Part shown: positions 24,167 through 32,382 of the stretch, one piece after another
How the letters are laid out: every line of letters begins with the position of its first letter
Position numbering within the stretch: position 1 is the first letter of the stretch
Source: Flavobacterium araucananum
Lineage (GTDB): Bacteria > Bacteroidota > Bacteroidia > Flavobacteriales > Flavobacteriaceae
Direction: 5' to 3'
Assembly: GCF_002222055.1 (NCBI RefSeq)
Contig: NZ_MUGS01000042.1
Span: forward strand, 1-37,596
Length of the DNA stretch: 37,596 nucleotides
Made by a program: the position numbers and the translations under genes
The notes under the pieces: generated by a model
What the model saw: the letters and a program-made list of their open reading frames with translations, nothing else
Database searches by the model: none
Told to the model about the DNA's origin: nothing

Positions 24167-27100
24167 ATGAAGAAAAATCTATTTTTTATATGGCTTATGT
24201 TATTAGGCCTATTATTCTCGACCAACATCGAGGCACAAATGACCATAGGGGGCAAGAAAGCCCCGGAACCCTACTCGGTTTTAGAGTTAGCCAACAAAGG
24301 CGGGCTGCGACTGCCGCAATTGACCACGACACAGCGTAACGCACTGGGCGCTACGGCCCTTGATGCCAAAAGTCATGGTCTGTTTATTTATAATACGACC
24401 ACGACCTGTATCGAATACTGGGACAGCGTGCGTTGGGTAAGTTTGTGCGACGGTACCTCGCAAACGGTATTAACCCCGGCACCCTGTACAACAGTCAATG
24501 CAGATGGTAGCGGGTGTACCTCGAACTTTATTGCTACAGATGTCGATTGCCCAAATGGTCCTTATACTATTGTTATAGTATCTGGTGCAGATTATGCTTC
24601 GCTAGCCGATGTAGATACTAGTAATGGTTCTTTTTCGATTGCTTTTAACGAAAATGTTACTGTAAACGATCATACCGTACTGGTACGTGTTACTACGGCA
24701 TGCGCGGGTATGTACAAAGAGTTTTTGTTCAACCAGAAAGGAGTCGATTGTAGTTCTATGACTTATACACCACCGGTTATTAGCCAGTCGCCGGCACAGT
24801 TAGGGTTGTGCCAGAGCGGCGCAGTATATTTATCTGTACCTTCAAACACGCCTAATCTGGATAAATTAATCTGGACCCGCAGTGGTGTCGAGGTAGCCCG
24901 TGGAGTATCGTACATTACCGCTACAATGAGAGGAAAATACAATGTTTCTATGGGGGCAACAGGTTGTAATGTAGATGCTTCAAACGAACGTATTGTAGCA
25001 GATATTCCTACGCCAATCGCGAGTAATATGACTGTTTTTGCGTCTAATAATGGAGTGCTTTGTGGTACAAACTCTGTTACACTTTCTACATCTGGAACAA
25101 CTAGTGGTACTATTACCTGGTTTCATGACGGTAAAGAAGACGGCAGAACGGGTACCAGTATTGTCCTGACAGGCGATAGTAGTGCAGGTGAGTGGTTTGC
25201 AGTAGCAAAAGATGCAAACTGTTATTCTCTGCCTACCAATTCTATTACAGTAACCAAAAGTGCTGCTACGGGACAAGTGACTATTAACCCAGCTGATGTA
25301 TTGGTAAACGGTTTGCCTTTAAGCTCTTTTAATACCTTTTGTTTGGGGGGTTCACTGGATTTAAGCGTGGCCAACAAACAACCGGGCATTAGCTATAAGT
25401 GGTACAATGGCAATGATGTTATCGTTGGTAACCCTTTTATAATACCGGGTTCTCAAACGACGATTTCGCTGCGTATGATCGCAACAGACGATAGCGGGGT
25501 CAATTGCCCTGCCGAAGCGAATATCTTAAACAAAACCATCACGGCAGACACTGCTCCGGCGCAGCCTAATATTACGGGTAATAACACCCTGTGCGACGGT
25601 ACTACAGATCTTACTATTGTGCCGGCAGTAGCGGGTACCTATACTTATACCTGGTACAAGGACAATATAAAAATGCCGGACACTACGCCAACTATCACAG
25701 TAAATAGCCCGGGTGTGGTCTATAATGGTACGGTTACCAATACTACAGGATGTGTAAGTAGTATGGCGGTAAAAGTAATTGCAGCAAATGTATCGAGTTT
25801 GCCTAAGCTTACCTGGATCACGCAAGTGGCAACAGCTACTTATGGGGCAAAGGTTTCATTACAGACTGCTATCGAGTTTGGTCCTGCAATTGCCTATACC
25901 TGGACCGCAGATAATGGTGCGACTATTATTGGTACAGGATCTAGTGTTACCATACAGCTTCCGGCTACGGGTACTACAGGTACTATATTGAATGTTACCG
26001 TTATTGCAGAAAATAATTGTGGTAAGTCAGAAATGTTATCCTTGCCTATTACCATGAACAATGCGTGTCCTACACCGGTAGTGTCGGCACAATCTGCTCT
26101 TTCGCAAAGTGTAAGTGCAGGATCAGCGGTTACCTACAAGGTAGGGGCGACCAGTGCAGTAAACCCGTTGTACCAGTGGTACAGCAATACAAACGCCAGT
26201 ACAATAGGTGGTGGCCTTATTGCGGGAGCAACATCAGCAACCTACACTCCAACTCCTACGGTTATAGGTACTTCTTATTTATATTGTAATGTAACCAATG
26301 GTTGTGGTGGTGCAGCTGTTGCTTCGCCCTTGTTTACTTTGACAGTGAATCAAAATCCTGTTATTTTACCGGTAGGTACAGGAACTTTTGGGGGTAATTC
26401 TTGTTTTGATGTTGCGGAGTCTAATGACAATGATTCCTGTGGATCATTGGCATCTCGTTTGCCGAGTCAGGCAAATTTTAATTTGACCATTACAAACACA
26501 CAAACCTATACTTTTACTCCTGTAGGAACGGTAAGTAAAGTGCGTTTTAGTTATATAGAATCACTAGGTGGGGTAGTAATTAAATCCATCACGAGTAGTA
26601 CGACCGAAAGTGCCATTAATATTAGTACACCTGTTACGGCAACTGTCGTATACAACAGTACCTTAAGCAGTGGTGTTGGTGGGCAGGGTAGTGCTTATGG
26701 CAAAACAAACGGAAATGCCCTGACGGTAGATTTGTATGTAATATACAATAATAAAGCCGATGGTAGCGGTATAGATGTACAGTCTAAAGTAAGTGTTTCT
26801 ATAAAAGACTGTAGTTGTTGTGGTGCTATGATTAGTCCTACCGTTTTTAAATCGTTTATGTGTTATAACCTGGGTGCAGATCAAAGTGTAAGTGCTTTTA
26901 TACCCTCAGTAAAATTAATAGGAGATTATTATCAATGGGGTAAAAAAGATCCTTATCCTGTGGCAGCCTGGACTGCTCCAGCTACACAGACTTCTAGTTT
27001 CTGGGGTGATCAGACTACTCCTCATGTCAAAGGTCCTCAGGATCCTTGTCCTGCTGGTTATCGCGTACCTACAAAGGGTGAATGGGATGGAGTTCAGAAT

Positions 27101-27379
27101 AATAATATAATTACTCAAAAAGGCTCGACTACAGACGTTGGTGGTGGTGTGGCTGTAGGAGGATTACTTGTAGGGAGTTCGTTATTTTTTCCATATGCAG
27201 GAATGGCTGATTCTCCAACTGGTAGAAGCTTGTATTATACTGTAAATTTTTTGAGTAGTTCTCTTACAAAGGAGGATGGACAACTTTATATTTATCAAAC
27301 AAGAGGTAGTGCTTATAGAGTAATGAATTTCAGTGCAACATATTTTGCGACTCCAATTCGTTGTATTTCAGAGAATTAG
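24167..27379 (+). CDS. Large Ig-like repeat surface protein with C-terminal Fib_succ_major domain
   Basis: 1070 residues with a signal peptide (MKKNLFFIWLMLLGLLFSTNIEAQ). A ~75-residue N-terminal module (MTIGGKKAPEPYSVLELANK, GLRLPQLTTTQRNAL, GLFIYNTTTTCIEYWD) is typical of flavobacterial surface proteins. Then come about six Ig/PKD-like beta domains (~200-735), each with a Cys near the start and a Y.W(Y/F) strand: LIWTRSGVEV, ITWFHDGKED, YKWYNGN, YTWYKDN, YTWTADN, YQWYSNT. A spacer domain follows. The C-terminal ~185 residues (CYNLGADQSV, YYQWGKKDPYP, DPCPAGYRVPTKGEWD, LFFPYAGMAD, ATPIRCISE) match the Fibrobacter succinogenes major paralogous domain (TIGR02145), a C-type-lectin-like fold. 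It is probably an adhesin or sensor at the cell surface. No T9SS C-terminal signal is evident. Confidence 0.85.
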   Translation: MKKNLFFIWLMLLGLLFSTNIEAQMTIGGKKAPEPYSVLELANKGGLRLPQLTTTQRNALGATALDAKSHGLFIYNTTTTCIEYWDSVRWVSLCDGTSQTVLTPAPCTTVNADGSGCTSNFIATDVDCPNGPYTIVIVSGADYASLADVDTSNGSFSIAFNENVTVNDHTVLVRVTTACAGMYKEFLFNQKGVDCSSMTYTPPVISQSPAQLGLCQSGAVYLSVPSNTPNLDKLIWTRSGVEVARGVSYITATMRGKYNVSMGATGCNVDASNERIVADIPTPIASNMTVFASNNGVLCGTNSVTLSTSGTTSGTITWFHDGKEDGRTGTSIVLTGDSSAGEWFAVAKDANCYSLPTNSITVTKSAATGQVTINPADVLVNGLPLSSFNTFCLGGSLDLSVANKQPGISYKWYNGNDVIVGNPFIIPGSQTTISLRMIATDDSGVNCPAEANILNKTITADTAPAQPNITGNNTLCDGTTDLTIVPAVAGTYTYTWYKDNIKMPDTTPTITVNSPGVVYNGTVTNTTGCVSSMAVKVIAANVSSLPKLTWITQVATATYGAKVSLQTAIEFGPAIAYTWTADNGATIIGTGSSVTIQLPATGTTGTILNVTVIAENNCGKSEMLSLPITMNNACPTPVVSAQSALSQSVSAGSAVTYKVGATSAVNPLYQWYSNTNASTIGGGLIAGATSATYTPTPTVIGTSYLYCNVTNGCGGAAVASPLFTLTVNQNPVILPVGTGTFGGNSCFDVAESNDNDSCGSLASRLPSQANFNLTITNTQTYTFTPVGTVSKVRFSYIESLGGVVIKSITSSTTESAINISTPVTATVVYNSTLSSGVGGQGSAYGKTNGNALTVDLYVIYNNKADGSGIDVQSKVSVSIKDCSCCGAMISPTVFKSFMCYNLGADQSVSAFIPSVKLIGDYYQWGKKDPYPVAAWTAPATQTSSFWGDQTTPHVKGPQDPCPAGYRVPTKGEWDGVQNNNIITQKGSTTDVGGGVAVGGLLVGSSLFFPYAGMADSPTGRSLYYTVNFLSSSLTKEDGQLYIYQTRGSAYRVMNFSATYFATPIRCISEN

Positions 27380-27508
27380 TATTTTTTGAATTATTGCTTT
27401 ATTAAGGATGGTGTATTAAGGTTAGCACAATTGTCCTGATCAAATAAAAGACACTGCTTTAATAAGCAATATAAGTATCTAAGAAAAAACACTATAAACA
27501 ACAAGGCA

Positions 27509-27551
27509 ATGCGTCTTTCGTTTCCTGCTCCGGCAGGAACGAAAGGCGCAT
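27509..27551 (+). terminator. Long hairpin after the surface-protein gene
   Basis: ATGCG-T-CTTTCGTT-T-CCTGC (27509-27528) pairs with GCAGG-AACGAAAG-G-CGCAT (27533-27551) across the tetraloop TCCG, with one bulged T and one G-U pair. No T run follows, so it may be a processing or stabilising structure rather than a terminator. The ORF on the other strand here (27391-27603) is not supported. Confidence 0.55.
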
Positions 27552-27590
27552 CCTTATTATAAACAAGAGGTAATACTATTTCTTTAACAA

Positions 27591-27631
27591 AAAAAAGTCC
27601 CAAAAAGAAATTTTCTTTTTGGGACTTTTTT
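27591..27631. terminator. Bidirectional terminator between convergent genes
   Basis: AAAAAAGTCCCAAAAAGAAA (27591-27610) is complementary to 27612-27631. Its A and T flanks make it work on both strands, for the surface-protein gene from the left and the 486-aa gene ending at 27636 from the right. Confidence 0.88.
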
Positions 27632-27635
27632 GCTT

Positions 27636-29096
27636 TTATGTATTTTGTTCCAGCTCTTTTTGCGGGTGATACCCAAAAAGATGGTGTTCTTTGATAATTT
27701 CGGCAATACCGGACGGCAGCATAGGTTCCCAGCCTGGTGTTCCCTGATTGATCATTTTAAGGACCTCGCGGGAGAAAACTTCCAGATTATGCGGGTCATA
27801 ATCGGCAATATCAACTACTTTGCCATTAAATTTAAAGAATTTGTACAATTCTTTCATTCTTGGGTGTACCTTCAGGTTGTTCGAATTCATCAAAACACCA
27901 TTGTCGTCTAACATGGGGTATAAGAAAACTTTCATGTCTCTGTAGAATAGTTTTCCAAAAGCTTCGAGAATTCCACCGCTTAAGTGGCGATAGTATTTTT
28001 CGTCAAAAATATCTACTAAATTGTTTACCCCCATTGCCAATCCCATTCGGGCTTTGGTGTAATTAGCAAAATATTCGACCACCTTATAATATTCCTGAAA
28101 ATTCGAAATCATTACCGTTTGACCTAATGAGCAAAGCAACTCAGCCCTGTCCATAAAATCGCGTTCATCGATTTCGCCATCAGAACGTAAATTCGAAAGT
28201 GTAATCTCAAAAACAACCAACGTATTGTCTTTCTCGACCTTATTTTCTTCCAGAAACATTTTAAGAGATTTCTCGTACATGTCCATATTTACTTTGGTAA
28301 CCGGACGAAAACTTCCTCTTAAAGCAAGTAGGTTTTTTTTGTATAAAATAGCAGCAGGCAAAATGTTTTTTCCTTCGGGATTAAACATTACAGCATCTGT
28401 CATTCCGTTTTTGACCAGTTGCAAACTCATCAAGCGATTATCAACATCGGCAAAACGAGGTCCTGAGAAGTTAATCGTGTCAATTTCGAGTTGGTCTTTG
28501 TCTAAGTGATCGTATAAATAACGAAGTAATCGTTTGGGATCATTGTATTTGTAAAAAGCACCGTAAATTAAGTTTACACCTAAAATTCCCAGTGTTTCCT
28601 GTTGTAGTCTGGCATCCGTTTCTTTAAAACGAATGTGCAGAATAATTTCGTTATAAGCTTCGTCAGGTTCAATCTGGTATCGTATTCCAACCCAACCGTG
28701 CCCTTTAAACTGTTTGGCAAAATCTATAGTAGCAACAGTATTGGCATAACTAAAGAAAAGTTTGGTAGGATGTTTCTCTCTGCTTAATCGCTCCTCGATA
28801 ATTTGCCCTTCGAGGGTCAGCATTTTTTTTAAACGCTCTTCGGTTACATAGCGACCATCGCTTTCGATTCCGTAAACAGCATCACTAAAATCTTTGTCAT
28901 AGGCAGACATTGCTTTTGCAATTGTTCCTGAGGACCCTCCGGATCTGAAAAAATGCCTGACAGTCTCTTGTCCAGCCCCAATTTCAGCAAAAGTTCCGTA
29001 AATGTTCTCGTTTAAATTTATGCGTAACGCTTTGTCTTTTATAGAAGGAATCTGTTCGATGACCTTGTCACCCTTGAGTTTTATTTCTGTACCCAT
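27636..29096 (-). CDS. Conserved Bacteroidota protein of unknown function
   Basis: 486 residues, soluble, with no signal peptide or membrane helix. It begins MGTEIKLKGDKVIEQIPSIK and contains GTFAEIGAGQETVRHFFRSGG (~34-54, glycine-rich), TKLFFSYANTVATIDFAKQF, GHGWVGIRYQ, DQLEIDTINFSGPRFADVDN, SNFQEYYKVVEYFANYTKAR and HLFGYHPQKELEQN. I recognise it as a protein very conserved among Bacteroidota. Databases attach conflicting names to such proteins (for example nicotinate-nucleotide adenylyltransferase), but I see no nucleotidyltransferase HxGH motif, so I leave the function open. It is transcribed alone from an exact -7 element, divergent from the MBL hydrolase gene. Confidence 0.85.
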   Translation of the reverse strand: MGTEIKLKGDKVIEQIPSIKDKALRINLNENIYGTFAEIGAGQETVRHFFRSGGSSGTIAKAMSAYDKDFSDAVYGIESDGRYVTEERLKKMLTLEGQIIEERLSREKHPTKLFFSYANTVATIDFAKQFKGHGWVGIRYQIEPDEAYNEIILHIRFKETDARLQQETLGILGVNLIYGAFYKYNDPKRLLRYLYDHLDKDQLEIDTINFSGPRFADVDNRLMSLQLVKNGMTDAVMFNPEGKNILPAAILYKKNLLALRGSFRPVTKVNMDMYEKSLKMFLEENKVEKDNTLVVFEITLSNLRSDGEIDERDFMDRAELLCSLGQTVMISNFQEYYKVVEYFANYTKARMGLAMGVNNLVDIFDEKYYRHLSGGILEAFGKLFYRDMKVFLYPMLDDNGVLMNSNNLKVHPRMKELYKFFKFNGKVVDIADYDPHNLEVFSREVLKMINQGTPGWEPMLPSGIAEIIKEHHLFGYHPQKELEQNT

Positions 29097-29118
29097 TTTA
29101 TTTTAAATAGATTTGTTA

Positions 29119-29126
29119 CAAAGTTA
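29119..29126 (-). promoter_or_regulatory. -7 promoter element of the 486-aa gene
   Basis: Read on the minus strand this is TAACTTTG, an exact TAnnTTTG, 22 nt before the ATG at 29096. No -33 TTG stands out. Confidence 0.5.
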
Positions 29127-29160
29127 GCAAATTAGGTTTCTAATGAAAGAGAAATAATCC

Positions 29161-29168
29161 TATTTTTG
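29161..29168 (+). promoter_or_regulatory. -7 promoter element of the MBL-fold hydrolase gene
   Basis: TATTTTTG, an exact TAnnTTTG, 18 nt before the TTG start at 29187. The resulting leader would be very short (about ten bases). It is back to back with the minus-strand promoter at 29119-29126. Confidence 0.5.
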
Positions 29169-29186
29169 TAAAAAAAATAAGTTCAA

Positions 29187-29951
29187 TTGAAGGTATATTT
29201 TTTAGGTACTGGTACATCTCAAGGCATTCCGATAATCGGAGTGGATCATCCTGTTTGTAAAAGCACTGATCTCAAGGACAAAAGGCTTCGCGTATCCATC
29301 TGGATTACGTGGGACGAGTATTCTTATGTGATCGATTGTGGCCCTGATTTCAGGCAGCAAATGCTTTCTTGTGGTTGCAGGCATCTTGATGCTATATTGT
29401 TTACGCACGAACATGCAGATCATACCGCCGGTCTGGATGATATACGCCCGTTTAATTTCAGACAAGGCGAAATTCCTGTGTATGCACATCAGCGGGTAAT
29501 CGATAATCTAAAACGTCGTTTTGATTATGTTTTCGAAACCGTAAACAAATATCCCGGTGCCCCAAGCGTTAAAACCATCGAGGTGGTCAATGACCAGCCT
29601 TTTGCGGTTGGCGATAAAACGGCAATTCCGGTAAATGTGATGCATGGCGATTTGCAGGTTTTTGGGTATCGCATTGATGATTTTGCCTATTTGACCGATG
29701 TTAAAACCATTGATGAAGCCGAAATCGAAAAACTAAAAAACCTTAAGGTTTTAGTGGTCAATGCGTTGCGCGTAGAACCGCACGATACACATTTTAATTT
29801 GCAGGAAGCACTGGATTTTATAGATTTGGTAAAACCCGAAGTCGCTTATTTAACACACATAAGCCACGTTCTGGGCTTTCATGAAGAAGTACAAAAACAA
29901 CTGCCGGAGAATGTTTTCCTGGCTTATGACAACTTAGAAATTACAATTTAA
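29187..29951 (+). CDS. MBL-fold metallohydrolase, PhnP/RNase Z-like
   Basis: 254 residues from a TTG start. TTG is accepted because the family's standard opening, KVYFLGTGTSQGIPIIG, starts exactly there and no ATG precedes it. The metallo-beta-lactamase motif THEHADH gives metal ligands H74, H76, D78 and H79. Further ligands are expected at H154-like (VMHGD), D170-like (LTDVK) and the late HISH. The GTGTSQG-IP opening and DCGPDFRQQ are typical of PhnP-type phosphodiesterases, so a cytoplasmic phosphodiesterase is likely; the substrate is not evident. It starts a two-gene operon with the membrane-anchored protein 13 nt downstream. Confidence 0.9.
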   Translation: MKVYFLGTGTSQGIPIIGVDHPVCKSTDLKDKRLRVSIWITWDEYSYVIDCGPDFRQQMLSCGCRHLDAILFTHEHADHTAGLDDIRPFNFRQGEIPVYAHQRVIDNLKRRFDYVFETVNKYPGAPSVKTIEVVNDQPFAVGDKTAIPVNVMHGDLQVFGYRIDDFAYLTDVKTIDEAEIEKLKNLKVLVVNALRVEPHDTHFNLQEALDFIDLVKPEVAYLTHISHVLGFHEEVQKQLPENVFLAYDNLEITI

Positions 29952-29964
29952 TTATACCACAAAA

Positions 29965-30468
29965 ATGAAAAAATCCTTAATGCTTTATCTTTTTATCCTT
30001 GCGATCCTTATGAATGTTTTTACTTATATGTTTTACAGCAGAGAAGTAAAATTTGGAGAAGACAGGTATGATAAAACAACTAAGAAACTAAGAGACAGTA
30101 TCAATCTGGTAACAACAAAATTAGCCAATGCTGATTATTTTTCTTTAGAACATAACGAAAATGCGCAAAACTATTTTGATAACAGCGCCAGCGGAGGAAA
30201 AGTAATCCTGTACGAAAAATTGATTCCTGTTGTAACAGAGAAGTTATTAGATTTAAATGCCAATCCTGATGGTAATCCTTACACAGGACAAGATAAAATT
30301 GGTCCCAATAAATTTATCATCAATAAAGTTAAGATTTTAAACCACAGATGGATTATTGCAGATTACAGTAATGGTGAAATATGGGGAGAAGTCTTGTTAA
30401 AATATTTTGTAGATCAGGACGAAAAGATTACTTTTGAAGTAATTCAGACTTGGTTATATCAAAAATAG
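29965..30468 (+). CDS. Membrane-anchored protein of unknown function
   Basis: 167 residues. A single N-terminal hydrophobic helix (MKKSLMLYLFILAILMNVFTYMFY) with no cleavage motif acts as an anchor; the rest is polar and likely extracytoplasmic. A short helical stretch (YDKTTKKLRDSINLVTTKLAN) is followed by a compact alpha/beta domain ending YFVDQDEKITFEVIQTWLYQK, with NHRWIIADYSNGEIWGEVLLKY near the C-terminus. I know no family name. It is 13 nt after the MBL hydrolase gene and so co-transcribed with it, and is followed by a palindromic intergenic region. Confidence 0.75.
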   Translation: MKKSLMLYLFILAILMNVFTYMFYSREVKFGEDRYDKTTKKLRDSINLVTTKLANADYFSLEHNENAQNYFDNSASGGKVILYEKLIPVVTEKLLDLNANPDGNPYTGQDKIGPNKFIINKVKILNHRWIIADYSNGEIWGEVLLKYFVDQDEKITFEVIQTWLYQK

Positions 30469-30507
30469 GCTTAAATAGTCTACCGTATATAAATATTATA
30501 AATCAAT

Positions 30508-30604
30508 TTGAACACGAATTTGTACAAATTTTAATAGGTTAACCTTGTTTGTGAAATTAATTTCACAAACAAATTAGTGACAATTAGTGCAATCCGTGTT
30601 ATTT
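30508..30604. repeat. Nested palindrome: 28-bp perfect palindrome inside AACACGAATT repeat arms
   Basis: 30545-30572 is a perfect 28-bp palindrome (TTGTTTGTGAAATT followed by its exact reverse complement). It lies inside longer imperfect arms, AACACGAATTTGTACAAATT on the left and ACAATTAGTGCAATCCGTGTT on the right. The arms resemble the repeats at 5529-5840, so this is a member of the same family. In RNA it would form a very stable hairpin downstream of the MBL-hydrolase operon. Confidence 0.8.
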
Positions 30605-30676
30605 TTTATAGTGGTGTCCATAGGTTAGCTTAAATAGTTCTGTTTTTTACGATAATCAGGCATAAAAATAGGATTT

Positions 30677-31108
30677 ATGAAAAAGATATTTTTGTTTTCG
30701 GTTATTATGGGACTCTCGTTTTCATGTGCTAAAAAAGTATCACAGGAAACTAAAACTCCGGAAAAACAAGAAGCTAAACCTGCTGTAGTGGTAGGTGGAG
30801 ATTCTGATGCACACGGTTGCAAAGGTTCGGCAGGGTATACCTGGTCCAGCCTTAAAAAAGAATGTGTGCGTATTTTTGAAGCTGGTACAAAATTGGAGCA
30901 TGCACAGGACGGAAAAACGTATTCGACAGTTGCTTATGTTATTTTTGACGGAAATAAGGCAGAACTTTTTCTGGATACCCAAAAAGAAACCATCCTTCTA
31001 GAAAGAAAATCTGAAGGAGATTCCTGGACAAAGGACGACTATCAATTGATTCCCTGGAAAGGTTATGTCCTTAAAAAAGCAGGAAAAATTATTTATACAG
31101 GGGAGTAA
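30677..31108 (+). CDS. Small lipoprotein with a DAHGCKGSAGY-type motif
   Basis: 143 residues. Signal peptide with lipobox LSFSC (Cys17); a Lys/Glu/Pro-rich linker (~18-36) spaces the domain from the membrane. The domain holds GDSDAHGCKGSAGYTWSSLK, then KECVRIFEAGTKLE, with two cysteines (in HGC and KECVR) likely to be disulphide-bonded. An all-beta C-terminal half includes STVAYVIFDGNKAELFLD, ETILLERK, WKGYVLKKAGKIIYTGE. I recall this GCxGSAGYxWS...C pattern from other Bacteroidota lipoproteins but no function. It is transcribed alone, convergent with the esterase gene. Confidence 0.8.
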   Translation: MKKIFLFSVIMGLSFSCAKKVSQETKTPEKQEAKPAVVVGGDSDAHGCKGSAGYTWSSLKKECVRIFEAGTKLEHAQDGKTYSTVAYVIFDGNKAELFLDTQKETILLERKSEGDSWTKDDYQLIPWKGYVLKKAGKIIYTGE

Positions 31109-31121
31109 AGTTTACAGTTTG

Positions 31122-31161
31122 CAGTCGCAGTTTTCAGTCTAGGAACTGAAAACTGCGACTG
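31122..31161. terminator. Perfect 17-bp hairpin between convergent genes
   Basis: CAGTCGCAGTTTTCAGT (31122-31138) and its exact complement (31145-31161) enclose the 6-nt loop CTAGGA. It lies between the lipoprotein gene (ends 31108) and the esterase gene (ends 31178), so it can stop both. There is no clear U tract. The motif TTTTCAGTCTCAGTTCCAGT recurs at 31831-31850, suggesting that it is a mobile or amplified intergenic repeat. Confidence 0.6.
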
Positions 31162-31177
31162 AATACTGACTGAAACT

Positions 31178-31822
31178 CTACAAAGCCAGCCAATTCTTAA
31201 AATCAAAGAAATTTTGCGGAGCCACTCCGTGTCCTACAGGATATTCTTTGTACGTAACAGGGATGTTTAGTTTTTCGAGAATTGCAGGAGTTTTTCTGGC
31301 CCAATCAACAGGGATAACCTGATCTACAGTTCCGTGAGAAGCAAATATTTTTAAGTTTTTAAAATCATTTTTCTCGTAACCTTCCTTGATGATTTCCTCG
31401 TTAAAATATCCGCTCATTGCTATCACTTTCTGAATTTTTTCAGGGTAAGAAAGTGCCACGGCATAACTCAGGATAGAACCCTGGCTAAAGCCAACTAAAG
31501 TCACATTATTGGCATCGATTGGATAATTAGCCACCAATTCATCGACAAAAACAGCAATTAGATCACGGGAAGTTTTTGCCTGTTCATTGTCTGAAAATTT
31601 ATTTTGATCCGCATCAAAATTTATCGCATACCAGGCATAAGCACCGTATTGCAAATCATAAGGCGCTTTGGCCGAAATGATATAATAATGATCCGGAAGT
31701 TCCGTCGCAAACGAAAATAAATCGGCTTCGTTGCTGCCATATCCATGTAATAAAAGTAAAACAGGATTTTTATCTAAGATAACTTTTGGCTCTTGTATTT
31801 TATATTCTAAAGATAGATTCAT
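31178..31822 (-). CDS. Alpha/beta-hydrolase, phospholipase/carboxylesterase family
   Basis: 214 residues, cytoplasmic. The fold signatures are LLLLHGYGSNEADLF (oxyanion region ~22-36), the nucleophile elbow GFSQGS with Ser113, HGTVDQVIP with Asp167, and GHGV with His198: a complete Ser-Asp-His triad. Length and motifs fit the small carboxylesterase/acyl-protein thioesterase family (YpfH/Est type). The natural substrate is unknown. It lies at the end of the minus-strand run after the dihydroorotase-like and DUF4870-like genes, but a 228-bp repeat-containing gap separates them, so it is probably transcribed separately. Confidence 0.9.
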   Translation of the reverse strand: MNLSLEYKIQEPKVILDKNPVLLLLHGYGSNEADLFSFATELPDHYYIISAKAPYDLQYGAYAWYAINFDADQNKFSDNEQAKTSRDLIAVFVDELVANYPIDANNVTLVGFSQGSILSYAVALSYPEKIQKVIAMSGYFNEEIIKEGYEKNDFKNLKIFASHGTVDQVIPVDWARKTPAILEKLNIPVTYKEYPVGHGVAPQNFFDFKNWLAL

Positions 31823-31825
31823 TTT

Positions 31826-32030
31826 TTTAAGTTTTCAGTCTCAGTTCCAGTTTTCAGTTGATCTGGAGAATGTTTGTTTGATTTTGTTATAGTTGAGTTA
31901 TGTTAAGATAAAATCTGTTTTTATCCTCGTTTTTGCTTGCAAATCCGCGTGATCCGCGTTCAAAATTTATACGCCAATAAAACAGATTCGCTAAAGCAAA
32001 AACGCAGATTTCAACGGATTTATTTTTTTA
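31826..32030. repeat. Repeat-bearing gap: TTTTCAGT motif and AATCCGCG repeat pair
   Basis: 31831-31858 carries TTTTCAGTCTCAGTTCCAGT and TTTTCAGTTG, related to the hairpin at 31122-31161. 31930-32025 carries TTTGCTTGCAAATCCGCGTG and ATCCGCGTT, answered in reverse by CGCTAAAGCAAAAACGCAGA and TTTCAACGGATTT. This is the same CCGCG/GCAAAAACGC repeat that makes up the right half of the units at 22096-22540. Confidence 0.7.
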
Positions 32031-32050
32031 AAATTTAAAAAGTTGAAATG

Positions 32051-32377
32051 TTATCCAATCGATTTAAACCATTTTTGAAAAAGCCCTCCTATTAACGGAA
32101 TTGGTCTTGTTTGCCCCTGAATGGCACTAAAAATGCCATAAGTCCATAATATCGAAATACAAATCCACATGGGAAAAGTAATCATGAAGCTATCAAAATT
32201 GCTGATAATGGCTCCAAAAGAAATAAAAGCAAGCGATAATCCCAAAGCCTGACGGATATGAAAAGAAGCAAAACTATTTTTATTTTCAGAGTTCATCGAC
32301 ATCGCAATCAAAACACCAATAATTAGAATATAACTGGTAATTGCGATTGATTTTCCCTCTTCGACTGAATTGTTCAT
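32051..32377 (-). CDS. Small polytopic membrane protein, DUF4870/Tic20-like
   Basis: 108 residues. Three hydrophobic helices at about 11-28, 44-62 and 68-86 are connected by short loops. The motif FASFHIRQALGLSL (~37-50) is the FH.RQALG sequence typical of DUF4870/Tic20-like small membrane proteins. The tail PIPLIGGLFQKWFKSIG is cytoplasmic and basic. Function unknown. It starts 5 nt after the stop of the dihydroorotase-like gene, so the two are translationally close and co-transcribed. Confidence 0.8.
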   Translation of the reverse strand: MNNSVEEGKSIAITSYILIIGVLIAMSMNSENKNSFASFHIRQALGLSLAFISFGAIISNFDSFMITFPMWICISILWTYGIFSAIQGQTRPIPLIGGLFQKWFKSIG

Positions 32378-32382
32378 TGTAA

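Noticed and set aside
22536..27379. Prophage
   Set aside because: Only a CI-like repressor and Cro-like proteins suggest one; no integrase, terminase, capsid, tail or lysis genes and no attachment-site duplication are visible.
27391..27603. 70-aa minus-strand ORF after the surface-protein gene
   Set aside because: It overlaps a long hairpin and the bidirectional terminator, has no promoter and no recognisable product.
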